A DNA stretch of 51,710 nt from Ornithomonoglobus_A sp045612845 (GTDB lineage: Bacteria; Bacillota; Clostridia; UBA1381). The notes under the pieces were generated by a model. The model saw only the letters and a program-made list of their open reading frames with translations, did no database searches and had not been told where the DNA came from. The position numbers were made by a program, and so were the translations under genes. The stretch covers positions 1 through 51,710 of the forward strand of contig JAZKZV010000018.1 in NCBI GenBank assembly GCA_045612845.1. The letters are read 5' to 3'. Positions 6,767 through 13,990 of this stretch are shown piece after piece (positions within the stretch are counted from its first letter, which is position 1; each line of letters starts with the position of its first letter).

Positions 6767-9028
6767 TTAATTAGAATTTCTGGTTATATTTATTACACCC
6801 TGCAGTTGTTTTATCTTTTTAACAAGCAAGGCAAGGTCTGTGGTGTTTCTTATTTCAACACCAATGTTTATTACTGCAATATCCTGCTTATTTACATATG
6901 CATTTACCGACTTGAACGGAATTTTTAAATTAGCAAGGATATTTGTAATTTCTAAAAGAACACCATCGCGGTTTTTGCTTTCAATCTGTAATGTTGCAGT
7001 ATAGGAGGTGCTCCTCTCGGCATCCCAGCTGACGTCTATAAATCTGCCCAAATCCTCCTCACTCATGTGGTCCTTTCGCATATTCGGACAATCACTTCTG
7101 TGAACGCTTACGCCCCTGCCTTTTGTTATAAAGCCGACTATATCATCGCCTGCAATGGGATTACAACAATGCGCAAGACGTACAAGACAGTTATCTATAT
7201 CACGTACAACAATACCATGGCTCGAAAAATGTTTCTTTGCCGGAACTGTTTCTACAGTATGATTTTCTTCGTTGTATATTACCTCGAGCTGTTTCTTTGC
7301 ATCTAATTCCTTTTGTGTCTTGAGCCATTCCTCGCGCAGACGCATAACCACTTTCTGAGCGGTAAGTCCGCCATAGCCGACACTTGCGTAAAGGTCATCA
7401 AGCGAGTGGAAACCATAACGTTTTATAATAATATTTACCCATTCGGGCTTGAATAACTGCGCATGAGTATTGCCAAGGCGGCGCAGCTCTTTTTCGATAA
7501 AGTCTTTGCCTTGTTCTATATTTTCATCACGTCTCTCGCGCTTGAACCACTGATTTATCTTGTTTTTTGCATTGGATGTTTTGCATAGCTTTAACCAGTC
7601 GCGGCTTGGGCCGTGTGTGTTTTGTGTTAGAATTTCTACTATTTCGCCTGTCTGTACCTGATAGCTGTTTGTAACTATTTTACCGTTTACCTTGGCACCG
7701 CTCATTTTATAGCCTACTGCGGAGTGAATTGCAAAGGCGAAGTCTATAACGGTTGAGTTCATTGGCAGTGAGATTACCTTGCCCTGAGGAGTAAATACAA
7801 AAACCTCGCCCTCGAACAGGTCTACCTTTAGTGTATTAAAGAATACGTCTGCATCTTCGATGTCTGTTTGAGTATCAAGAAGATTTTTGACCCACTCGAG
7901 CTTTGAGTCGATATCGCTTACTCCTGACTTTCCTTCTTTGTACTTCCAGTGTGCTGCGATACCGTTTTCTGCAATCTGGTGCATTTCCCATGTACGTATC
8001 TGTATTTCCACAGGTATTCCGTTGGGGCCTATAACGGTGGTGTGCAACGATTGGTACATGTTGGGTTTAGGCATTGCAATATAGTCTTTAAAACGCATTG
8101 GTACGGGAGTGTACAAATCGTGTACCATGCCTAATATTCCGTAACATTCAGTAACTGAATTTACAATTATTCTTATTGCAAAGAGGTCGTATAGCTCCTC
8201 CATTGTTTTGTTTCTTGTATAAAGCTTTCTGAAAATGCTGTAAAAATGCTTTGCTCTGCCTGTTACCTGACCCTCAATATTCATTTCCACAAGCTTTTGC
8301 TCAAATATACTGATGACACTTTTTATATGTGCCTCACGTTCGCTCTTTTTCTGGTTTATACTGTTTGAGATTTCGCCATATGCAATAGGGTCGATATATT
8401 TTAGGGATAAGTCCTCAAGCTCAATCTTTATTTTAGACATACCAAGACGATGTGCTAACGGAGCGTATACATCCAAGGTTTCTTTTGCAATGGAAACCTG
8501 CTTGTCGCGGGACATAAAGTTGAGTGTACGCATGTTATGAAGACGGTCTATAAGCTTTATTATAACTACGCGGATATCCTTGGCCATTGCCAGGAACATC
8601 TTACGGAGATTTTCGACCTGTTGCTCTTCCTTGGAAGTATATTTTATCTGTTTAAGCTTTGTTACACCGTCGACCAGATCGGCAACGCTTTTGCCGAACA
8701 GAGTAACGATATCCTCATACGTGTACGGTGTATCTTCAACAACATCATGCAAAAGGCACGCCGCGATAGCGGTTGCATCAAGCGAGAATTGCGAAGCGAT
8801 ATACGCAAGCTGAACGGGATGTTCGATGTAGGGAGCGCCGCTTTTGCGAAACTGATTTTTATGAGCGTTCTTCGCAACCTTGTATGCAAGCTCAATTATA
8901 TCCGTATTTGCATTATGACTGTATTTTTTTACTTTGAGTATAATATGTTGAATTGTTTCGTCTGTGTTGTCGTATTTTTCTAAAGGCAACAATTCTGCAT
9001 CAAGAATAGTATTATTTGCAGTGCTCAA
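6767..9028 (-). CDS. relA: Bifunctional (p)ppGpp synthetase/hydrolase (RelA/SpoT family)
   Basis: This enzyme makes and degrades the alarmone (p)ppGpp during amino acid starvation. The 753-residue protein has all domains: an HD hydrolase (about 50-200, with LLHDVVEDT intact, so hydrolysis is expected), the synthetase (about 240-350, RFKDYIAMPKPNMYQSLHTT), TGS (about 410-470, VFVFTPQGKVISLP), a helical region, the Cys/His segment ending in AHCCNPIAGDDI, and a C-terminal ACT domain. The start is a TTG at 9026-9028 with AGGAGG upstream and a 9-base spacer; no in-frame ATG lies nearby. It lies between recJ and yaaA. recJ-relA adjacency is common, but direct linkage to the recF-gyrB block is less usual. 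Confidence 0.98.
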   Translation of the reverse strand: MSTANNTILDAELLPLEKYDNTDETIQHIILKVKKYSHNANTDIIELAYKVAKNAHKNQFRKSGAPYIEHPVQLAYIASQFSLDATAIAACLLHDVVEDTPYTYEDIVTLFGKSVADLVDGVTKLKQIKYTSKEEQQVENLRKMFLAMAKDIRVVIIKLIDRLHNMRTLNFMSRDKQVSIAKETLDVYAPLAHRLGMSKIKIELEDLSLKYIDPIAYGEISNSINQKKSEREAHIKSVISIFEQKLVEMNIEGQVTGRAKHFYSIFRKLYTRNKTMEELYDLFAIRIIVNSVTECYGILGMVHDLYTPVPMRFKDYIAMPKPNMYQSLHTTVIGPNGIPVEIQIRTWEMHQIAENGIAAHWKYKEGKSGVSDIDSKLEWVKNLLDTQTDIEDADVFFNTLKVDLFEGEVFVFTPQGKVISLPMNSTVIDFAFAIHSAVGYKMSGAKVNGKIVTNSYQVQTGEIVEILTQNTHGPSRDWLKLCKTSNAKNKINQWFKRERRDENIEQGKDFIEKELRRLGNTHAQLFKPEWVNIIIKRYGFHSLDDLYASVGYGGLTAQKVVMRLREEWLKTQKELDAKKQLEVIYNEENHTVETVPAKKHFSSHGIVVRDIDNCLVRLAHCCNPIAGDDIVGFITKGRGVSVHRSDCPNMRKDHMSEEDLGRFIDVSWDAERSTSYTATLQIESKNRDGVLLEITNILANLKIPFKSVNAYVNKQDIAVINIGVEIRNTTDLALLVKKIKQLQGVINITRNSN

Positions 9029-9054
9029 TCAATTACGCCTCCTGTAGGTTTAAT

Positions 9055-10767
9055 TTATCTGCGCTTTATATCCTTTAGCGCAAGCTGAACAGTTTCGTTG
9101 TTCATATAGTTGTTTATTTCCAGAGTAAATGCAACATCTACCCTTGAGTGGGGTTGAATTATTCCGGAAAACTCTGCCATACCAAAGCCTATGCAGTTTA
9201 ATATAACATTATCCTTTGCAATTTTCATTCGCAGATGTTGATTTTCGTTTCCTGCGGTAGAAATATTTATAACCTCTGCATCAAGCAGTGAAAATACGGG
9301 TTTTTCGTTGCCTGTACCAAAAGGCTCGAGTTTTGATATAAGCCTTGCAAGTCCAAGTGTTATGTGTTGTGCAGACAATGTACAGTCTATTTTAAGACGC
9401 GGTGTCATATCATCATTTTCGAGCACGGTATCTGCATATTTATTTATTTTTTCGCAGAACGCGTCAAAGTCCGCCATATTTATACTGAGTCCGGCAGCTA
9501 TGGCATGTCCGCCAAAATCGGATAAGACGTCTGTGCAATGTGAAAGAGCGTCGAATAAATTCATCGACGGAATACTTCTTCCACTGCCTTTGCCTATTCC
9601 GTTTGAATGAGAAATCAGTATACATGGCTTATAGAACATCTCATTTATCTTAGACGCCGCGATACCGATAACCCCGTGGTGCCAATCCTCTTTTGCAAGT
9701 ACAATTACTTTTTTCTTATCAAAGTTTACGTCAGACCTTATCATATCCAAGGCTTCGTTAAAAATTGTACGTTCCATTTCCTGACGTTTTTTGTTCTCGT
9801 CATCAAGAGCCTTTGCAATTTCCAGTGCTTTTGAGTAGTCTTTTTCGAGAAGTAATTCTACTGACGTTGTTGCACTTGAAAGTCTGCCGGCAGCATTTAA
9901 TCTGGGTGCAAGTGAGAACCCCACTGTAATAGGAGTAATGGGCTTATTAAGTGCGCCGCTTACTTCCAAAAGTGCTCTTACACCAGGACGCGGGGAATTT
10001 GCTATTGCCATAATTCCTCTGTTTACAATAATACGATTTTCGCCTGTAAGTGAAACTACGTCGGCTATTGTACCTATTGCAACAATGTCTATGTATCTGT
10101 TGAAGCATTCATTTGTGTTTATTCCAAGCTTTATTGCAAGGGCAAGCACAAGCTTAAATGCAACACCAACACCGGCTAATGCCTTAAACGGATAGTCGTT
10201 ATCTTCCCTTTTTGGATTTATAACAGCCTCGGCGGCGGTTGGTATTCTTTCTTTGCAGGTGTGGTGGTCGGTTATAATAACGTCCATGCCCTGTAATTTC
10301 GAAAATTCCACCTCGCCAACAGCAGTTATTCCACAATCGACGGTTATCATAAGCTTGTTGCCGGCACGTGATAGCTTATTGACTGCCATAATGTTTATTC
10401 CGTAACCCTCGTCCTTACGGTCGGGGATGTAGTATGAGACATCTGCACCGTTTGATTTGAGGAAATCGTAAAGCAGGGTAGTCGAGGTAATGCCATCAAC
10501 ATCATAATCGCCATATATAACAATTTTTTCTTTATCGTTTATTGCTTTAAAAATTCTGTCTACTGCTTTTTGAGTATCTAACATATCGTATGGCGGTATA
10601 ATATTTTTGATGGATTTTGAAAGGTAGCTCAAAATCTCGTCTTCCGGAATTTCGCGATTTAAAATTATGGTCGATATAATACGTGGGATTTTATATATTT
10701 TTGATATTTTATTTATCTGTTCCTGGTTAAGAACTTTGTTTTTATATTCCCATTTTTTCTCTAACAT
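9055..10767 (-). CDS. recJ: Single-stranded-DNA-specific exonuclease RecJ
   Basis: RecJ is a 5'-3' ssDNA exonuclease of the DHH phosphoesterase family used in recombination and mismatch repair. The 570-residue protein has YGDYDVDGITSTTLLYDFL (motif I), MITVDCGI (II), VIITDHHTC (the DHH motif) and, in the DHHA1 domain, GSGRSIPSMNLFDAL plus DFGGHAIAAG. A C-terminal OB-like domain follows. The frame is open to 10830, but TGGAG 7 bases before ATG 10767 gives MLEKKWEYKNK, the typical RecJ start. It is the first gene of the six-gene operon, with a clear promoter at 10802-10830. Confidence 0.96.
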   Translation of the reverse strand: MLEKKWEYKNKVLNQEQINKISKIYKIPRIISTIILNREIPEDEILSYLSKSIKNIIPPYDMLDTQKAVDRIFKAINDKEKIVIYGDYDVDGITSTTLLYDFLKSNGADVSYYIPDRKDEGYGINIMAVNKLSRAGNKLMITVDCGITAVGEVEFSKLQGMDVIITDHHTCKERIPTAAEAVINPKREDNDYPFKALAGVGVAFKLVLALAIKLGINTNECFNRYIDIVAIGTIADVVSLTGENRIIVNRGIMAIANSPRPGVRALLEVSGALNKPITPITVGFSLAPRLNAAGRLSSATTSVELLLEKDYSKALEIAKALDDENKKRQEMERTIFNEALDMIRSDVNFDKKKVIVLAKEDWHHGVIGIAASKINEMFYKPCILISHSNGIGKGSGRSIPSMNLFDALSHCTDVLSDFGGHAIAAGLSINMADFDAFCEKINKYADTVLENDDMTPRLKIDCTLSAQHITLGLARLISKLEPFGTGNEKPVFSLLDAEVINISTAGNENQHLRMKIAKDNVILNCIGFGMAEFSGIIQPHSRVDVAFTLEINNYMNNETVQLALKDIKRR

Positions 10768-10801
10768 TTTGTGCTCCAAATATAAATTATATATAATACT
10801 A

Positions 10802-10830
10802 ATTATACCATTTTTACTAAAAAAATTCAA
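10802..10830 (-). promoter_or_regulatory. Promoter of the recJ-gyrB operon
   Basis: On the minus strand TTGAAT (10830-10825) and TATAAT (10807-10802) are 17 bases apart with a TG extension before the -10. Confidence 0.85.
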
Positions 10831-10898
10831 GTGTTTTGCAGTAAAAAAATCATAAAGACGGGCATAATAAAAAAAATAAAAAAATTACAAAAAAATAC

Positions 10899-10927
10899 TT
10901 GACAAAACATAAAATATTTGGTATACT
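10899..10927 (+). promoter_or_regulatory. Promoter of the five-tRNA cluster
   Basis: Consensus TTGACA (10899-10904) and TATACT (10922-10927) have 17-base spacing, about 40 bases before tRNA-Gly. Confidence 0.9.
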
Positions 10928-10968
10928 ATCTTGGTCAGCCATAAGAGATGACGTTACAAATTCATAAT

Positions 10969-11042
<74 letters not shown>

Positions 11043-11046
11043 TTGT

Positions 11047-11120
11047 GTGTCTGTAGCTCAGTTGGATAGAGCAATTGCCTTCTAAGCAATGGGCCGGGGG
11101 TTCGAATCCCTCCAGACACG
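11047..11120 (+). tRNA. tRNA-Arg (anticodon TCT)
   Basis: The acceptor GTGTCTG pairs with CAGACAC. The stem ATTGC/GCAAT encloses CTTCTAA. The T-loop is TTCGAAT. CCA is not encoded. Confidence 0.97.
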
Positions 11121-11163
11121 TTTACTTATTGGCAATTTGTACAAGCAAAGCTGATAATTTTAT

Positions 11164-11238
11164 GGTGGGTATAGTTCAGCTGGTTAGAGCGTCAGATTGT
11201 GGTCCTGAATGTCGTGGGTTCGAATCCCACTACCCACC
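11164..11238 (+). tRNA. tRNA-His (anticodon GTG)
   Basis: The acceptor GTGGGTA pairs with TACCCAC, plus the extra G(-1) at 11164 opposite C at 11238 that is specific to tRNA-His. The anticodon loop is TTGTGGT. The base pair closing the loop is an A-C mismatch (TCAGA/CCTGA). CCA is not encoded. Confidence 0.95.
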
Positions 11239-11297
11239 CTCAATAATCTTCGAATATGTTTCGGAGGTTTTGTAAATAATAGCCGAGAAAACCATAT

Positions 11298-11373
11298 AGG
11301 GATATCGCCAAGTCGGTAAGGCACCAGATTTTGATTCTGGCATTCGTAGGTTCGAGTCCTGCTATCCCTGCCA
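11298..11373 (+). tRNA. tRNA-Gln (anticodon TTG)
   Basis: The acceptor AGGGATA pairs with TATCCCT. The stem CCAGA/TCTGG encloses TTTTGAT. CCA is encoded at 11371-11373 and abuts tRNA-Lys with no spacer. Confidence 0.97.
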
Positions 11374-11446
11374 GGGCCATTAGCTCAGTCGGCAGAGCAC
11401 TTGACTTTTAATCAAGTTGTCCGGGGTTCGAATCTCCGATGGCTCA
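11374..11446 (+). tRNA. tRNA-Lys (anticodon TTT)
   Basis: The acceptor GGGCCAT pairs with ATGGCTC (one G-T pair). The stem CTTGA/TCAAG encloses CTTTTAA. The T-loop is TTCGAAT. CCA is not encoded. Its 3' end is duplicated at 11625-11646. Confidence 0.97.
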
Positions 11447-11447
11447 T

Positions 11448-11475
11448 AAAAAAGCACCCATAGGGTGCTTTTTTT
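11448..11475 (+). terminator. Terminator of the tRNA cluster
   Basis: AAAAAGCACCC (11449-11459) pairs with GGGTGCTTTTT (11463-11473), followed by further Ts. Confidence 0.93.
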
Positions 11476-11486
11476 GTGCAACAAAA

Positions 11487-11646
11487 GGAGATTCGAACCC
11501 TGAGAGGGCAACGAGCGTGGATAAAATATGCCGGTGGCATATTTTTAGCGAAGTTGGTGCGCAGGCGGGTACTGCAAGCGCAAGCTTTCGGTCGCCAAGC
11601 AGTCAAGGCGACGAAGTCGACTGTATCTCCGATGGCTCATAAAAAA
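11487..11646. repeat. tRNA-Lys-derived element: inverted T-arm, structured insert, direct copy of the tRNA 3' end
   Basis: Bases 11487-11500 are the exact reverse complement of the tRNA-Lys T-arm (11424-11437). Bases 11625-11646 are a perfect 22-base direct copy of 11432-11453, covering the end of the tRNA T-arm, the acceptor 3' strand and the A run. GGAGAT (11487) and ATCTCC (11625) can close the element. Inside are the hairpins AAAATATGCC-GGT-GGCATATTTT (about 11523-11546) and GTCGCC...GGCGAC (about 11591-11612). No ORF in it looks real. This may be a relic of integration at the tRNA 3' end or a mobile cassette. Confidence 0.7.
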
Positions 11647-11674
11647 ATCCGTACACGTTAGTGTGCGGATTTTT
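11643..11674 (+). terminator. Second terminator-like hairpin after the duplicated tRNA-Lys end
   Basis: AAAATCCGTACAC (11644-11656) pairs with GTGTGCGGATTTT (11661-11673) around GTTA. It stands in the same relation to the copied tRNA end as the first terminator does to the real tRNA. Confidence 0.8.
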
Positions 11675-11678
11675 ACTT

Positions 11679-11743
11679 ATTCACTATTACCTATTCACTA
11701 TTCGCTTTTTTGAAGTAATATGTAATATGTAATAGTGAATAGG
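11679..11743. repeat. ATTCACTATT-type inverted repeat
   Basis: CCTATTCACTATT (11690-11702) is the inverted complement of AATAGTGAATAGG (11731-11743), with a further ATTCACTATTA copy at 11679-11689 and a TAATATG tandem in the loop. It resembles a small miniature repeat. It sits between the tRNA element and the next gene. Confidence 0.6.
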
Positions 11744-11800
11744 GAAGAAGTATGGTGCAAACTCGCAAAAGCGAGTTTGTTTAAATACAAGGAGGTTTCT

Positions 11801-12013
11801 ATGATTGATATTTATAAATATAAAGACGCAAAAGGAATTGAGATAACGGATATTGATGATGAAATATTTGTTGGTACAGTTGTTTCTGTTAATGACGTTG
11901 ATGATGAAGATGAAGATATTAGACTTGAAGAAAATAGTGTAACCATTGCTGTTGATAGAAGACCAATAACATTCCCCGTAAGTGAGATTAAGACAATAGG
12001 AATTATTAACTAA
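11801..12013 (+). CDS. Small acidic protein, function unknown
   Basis: The 70-residue protein is MIDIYKYKDAKGIEITDID... and ends IGIIN. AAGGAGG at 11789-11795 with a 5-base spacer fixes the start at ATG 11801, although the frame is open upstream. It is rich in Asp and Glu (VNDVDDEDEDIRLEEN) and predicted to be mostly beta strand: FVGTVVSV, NSVTIAVD, RPITFPVSEIKTIGI. That strand pattern recalls a small Sm/SH3-like barrel, which is inference only. A strong hairpin CAAACTCGC-AAAA-GCGAGTTTG lies just upstream at 11758-11779, in the leader or ending upstream transcripts. It has its own terminator. I do not recognise the family. Confidence 0.7.
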   Translation: MIDIYKYKDAKGIEITDIDDEIFVGTVVSVNDVDDEDEDIRLEENSVTIAVDRRPITFPVSEIKTIGIIN

Positions 12014-12050
12014 TTACCACCCTGTTATAATGGCAAGGTGGTATTTTTTT
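12014..12050 (+). terminator. Terminator after the small acidic protein gene
   Basis: TACCACC (12015-12021) pairs with GGTGGTA (12037-12043), followed by seven Ts. Confidence 0.85.
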
Positions 12051-12075
12051 ATACAAAATAGGAAATTCTAACCTC

Positions 12076-12957
12076 TTATAAAATTTTCATATCTGCAGGG
12101 AGTGGTATACTAAACTCCATGAGCTCTTTTGCAGCAGGGTGATAAAACCGTGCATAATACGCGTGCAGAAGATGCCCCTGATAATGCTCCTTGTCCTCTG
12201 TTCCGTATAGCCAGTCCCCAACAAGTGGATGCCCCATATCCGAAAAGTGAACTCGTATCTGGTGAGTTCTGCCCGTTTCTAAACTTATATCCACTAAGGA
12301 ATTTTTGCCATCTGTCTTTAAGACGGTATAGTGTGTTATTGCACTCTGACCGTCGGGCGCAACAGCTCTTTTTATAATACTCTCATTTTCCCTGCGAATA
12401 GGCTTATCAATAACTCCGCTCTTGTTTTGAGGAATGCCCTCTATAACTGCCATATACTTTCTGCTGAATTTTTTAGACTTTATCTGCTCTGACAAAACAC
12501 CGTGTGCAAATCTGTTCTTTGCAATTACACATAGACCCGATGTATCTTTATCAATGCGATTTACCGCATGAAAACAATAATTTTTGCCATTTTCTCTAAA
12601 ATAATGCATAATACCGTTTGCAAGAGTGTTGTCGAAATTTCTTATGCTCGGGTGTACACACAGATTTCGCGGTTTGTTAATTATGATAATATAATCGTCC
12701 TCATATACAATATCCAAATCAAGCTTTGTCGAAACAATGTTGGGGGATGTTTCATCTTCGCTGACATCTGCAGTTAGTATGTCGTTAACAGAGAGTGTAT
12801 CAATACTTCTGCATATTTTATCGTTTATTTTAAGTCTTCCGTTGAGCTTTAGAAAGGTCATAAGTCCTGATGATATACCAAATTCCAGCTTGCATATGTT
12901 TTCGGCGGTTTTTCCGTCATCATTTTCAGTGGCGGTGTATGTTAAAATTGTACTCAT
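12076..12957 (-). CDS. RluA-family 23S rRNA/tRNA pseudouridine synthase
   Basis: This enzyme converts uridine to pseudouridine in RNA. The 293-residue protein has a weak N-terminal S4-like region (about 15-65, LKLNGRLKINDKICRS) and the RluA catalytic domain (about 85-285). The catalytic Asp is D136 in AVNRIDKDTSGL, in place of the usual HRLDxxTSG. The conserved GRTHQIRVHFSDMGHPLVGDWLYG is near the C-terminus. The S4 part suggests the RluC/RluD group of Firmicutes (YlyB, YhcT, YjbO); the exact target base cannot be assigned. It is a single gene with its own promoter at 12990-13018. Confidence 0.94.
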   Translation of the reverse strand: MSTILTYTATENDDGKTAENICKLEFGISSGLMTFLKLNGRLKINDKICRSIDTLSVNDILTADVSEDETSPNIVSTKLDLDIVYEDDYIIIINKPRNLCVHPSIRNFDNTLANGIMHYFRENGKNYCFHAVNRIDKDTSGLCVIAKNRFAHGVLSEQIKSKKFSRKYMAVIEGIPQNKSGVIDKPIRRENESIIKRAVAPDGQSAITHYTVLKTDGKNSLVDISLETGRTHQIRVHFSDMGHPLVGDWLYGTEDKEHYQGHLLHAYYARFYHPAAKELMEFSIPLPADMKIL

Positions 12958-12989
12958 AAAATATATTCCTTAAAAAAGTTTATGCTTAA

Positions 12990-13018
12990 ATTGTACATTT
13001 TTTGCTGACAAAAGTCAA
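12990..13018 (-). promoter_or_regulatory. Promoter for the pseudouridine synthase gene
   Basis: On the minus strand TTGACT (13018-13013) and TACAAT (12995-12990) have a 17-base spacer. Confidence 0.8.
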
Positions 13019-13037
13019 TACAAATATAACAAAATGG

Positions 13038-13066
13038 TTGAATTTGCGTGCAAAAAGTGGTAAAAT
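13038..13066 (+). promoter_or_regulatory. Promoter for the yitT-ASKHA operon
   Basis: TTGAAT (13038-13043) and TAAAAT (13061-13066) have a 17-base spacer and a TG extension. It diverges from the pseudouridine synthase promoter 20 bases away. Confidence 0.8.
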
Positions 13067-13108
13067 AATTATATAAAGTGAAATGATATTAAATTTTGGA
13101 GGGTAATT

Positions 13109-13969
13109 ATGCAAAAATTCTCATTTAAGAATATTATAATGTTGACAATAGCCGGGCTTATAAATGCATTTGGTGTAACAGTATTCCTTTCGCCTGTAAA
13201 ATTGTACGACAGCGGAATTTCCGGTACTGCTATGCTGTTGTCTCAGATTACTCCTGATTGGTGTTCGTTATCGGCATTCTTGTTGGTACTTAATATTCCG
13301 CTTTTTGTTTTTGGATATAAAAAGCAAGGTCTTTTATTTACGATATATTCCTTATATACAATAGCGATATACTCATTTGGTGCTTGGCTTATAACAGATA
13401 TACTTCCGATTGATGTATCCTTAGCATCTCCTCTGGCTGGTACAGATTTGTTGCTATGTGCACTGTTTGGCGGCTTGATTTCCGGTGTTGGAAGCGGTAT
13501 TACAATAAGATACGGTGGAGCGATAGACGGTATAGAAGTTATGTCCGTTATATTTGCAAAGAAAATAGGTATTACGGTAGGTACGTTCGTTATGATTTAT
13601 AATGTGTGCCTCTATATTGTATCCGGAATTATTATAAACAGCTGGATTTTGCCTTTATATTCTATAGTTACCTATGTGGCAGGACTTAAGACGATTGACT
13701 TTATTGTAGAGGGTATTGACCGTTCAAAAGCAGCAATGATTATAACGGTTAAGCCGGAAGAGATTTGTGAGATTTTAATGGCTGAATTTGAGTGCGGAAT
13801 AACAAAAATATCCGTAAAGGGCGGTTACTCCAACTCTGATATGACGATGGTATATTTTATACTTGACCGTTTTCAGATTTCGAAAATGCGAGATATTGTA
13901 CACTCCGTTGATGAAAAGGCATACATCACCATAACAGAGGTTGCAGATGTATTCAAAACAAATATGTAG
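13109..13969 (+). CDS. YitT family membrane protein (DUF161/DUF2179)
   Basis: The 286-residue protein has five or six hydrophobic segments over residues 8-200, including GLINAFGVTVFLSPVKLYDSGISGTAMLL, the YitT signature near the N-terminus, and GGLISGVGSGITIRYGGAIDGIEV. The C-terminal soluble DUF2179 domain spans about 200-286: MIITVKPEEICEILMAE and KGGYSNSDMTMVYFILDRFQI. These proteins are widespread in Firmicutes and of unknown transport or sensing function; DUF2179 has a PII-like ferredoxin fold. GGAGGG lies 5 bases before the ATG. The next gene follows after 21 bases. Confidence 0.93.
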   Translation: MQKFSFKNIIMLTIAGLINAFGVTVFLSPVKLYDSGISGTAMLLSQITPDWCSLSAFLLVLNIPLFVFGYKKQGLLFTIYSLYTIAIYSFGAWLITDILPIDVSLASPLAGTDLLLCALFGGLISGVGSGITIRYGGAIDGIEVMSVIFAKKIGITVGTFVMIYNVCLYIVSGIIINSWILPLYSIVTYVAGLKTIDFIVEGIDRSKAAMIITVKPEEICEILMAEFECGITKISVKGGYSNSDMTMVYFILDRFQISKMRDIVHSVDEKAYITITEVADVFKTNM

Positions 13970-13990
13970 GTTTAGAAGAGGAAACAGTAT

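Noticed and set aside
11075..11275. Plus-strand ORF across tRNA-Arg and tRNA-His
   Set aside because: Translation of tRNA sequence; no ribosome binding site.
11412..11661. Overlapping ORFs in the tRNA-Lys duplicate region
   Set aside because: They run through the tRNA, a terminator and repeats in several frames at once, as non-coding structured DNA does.
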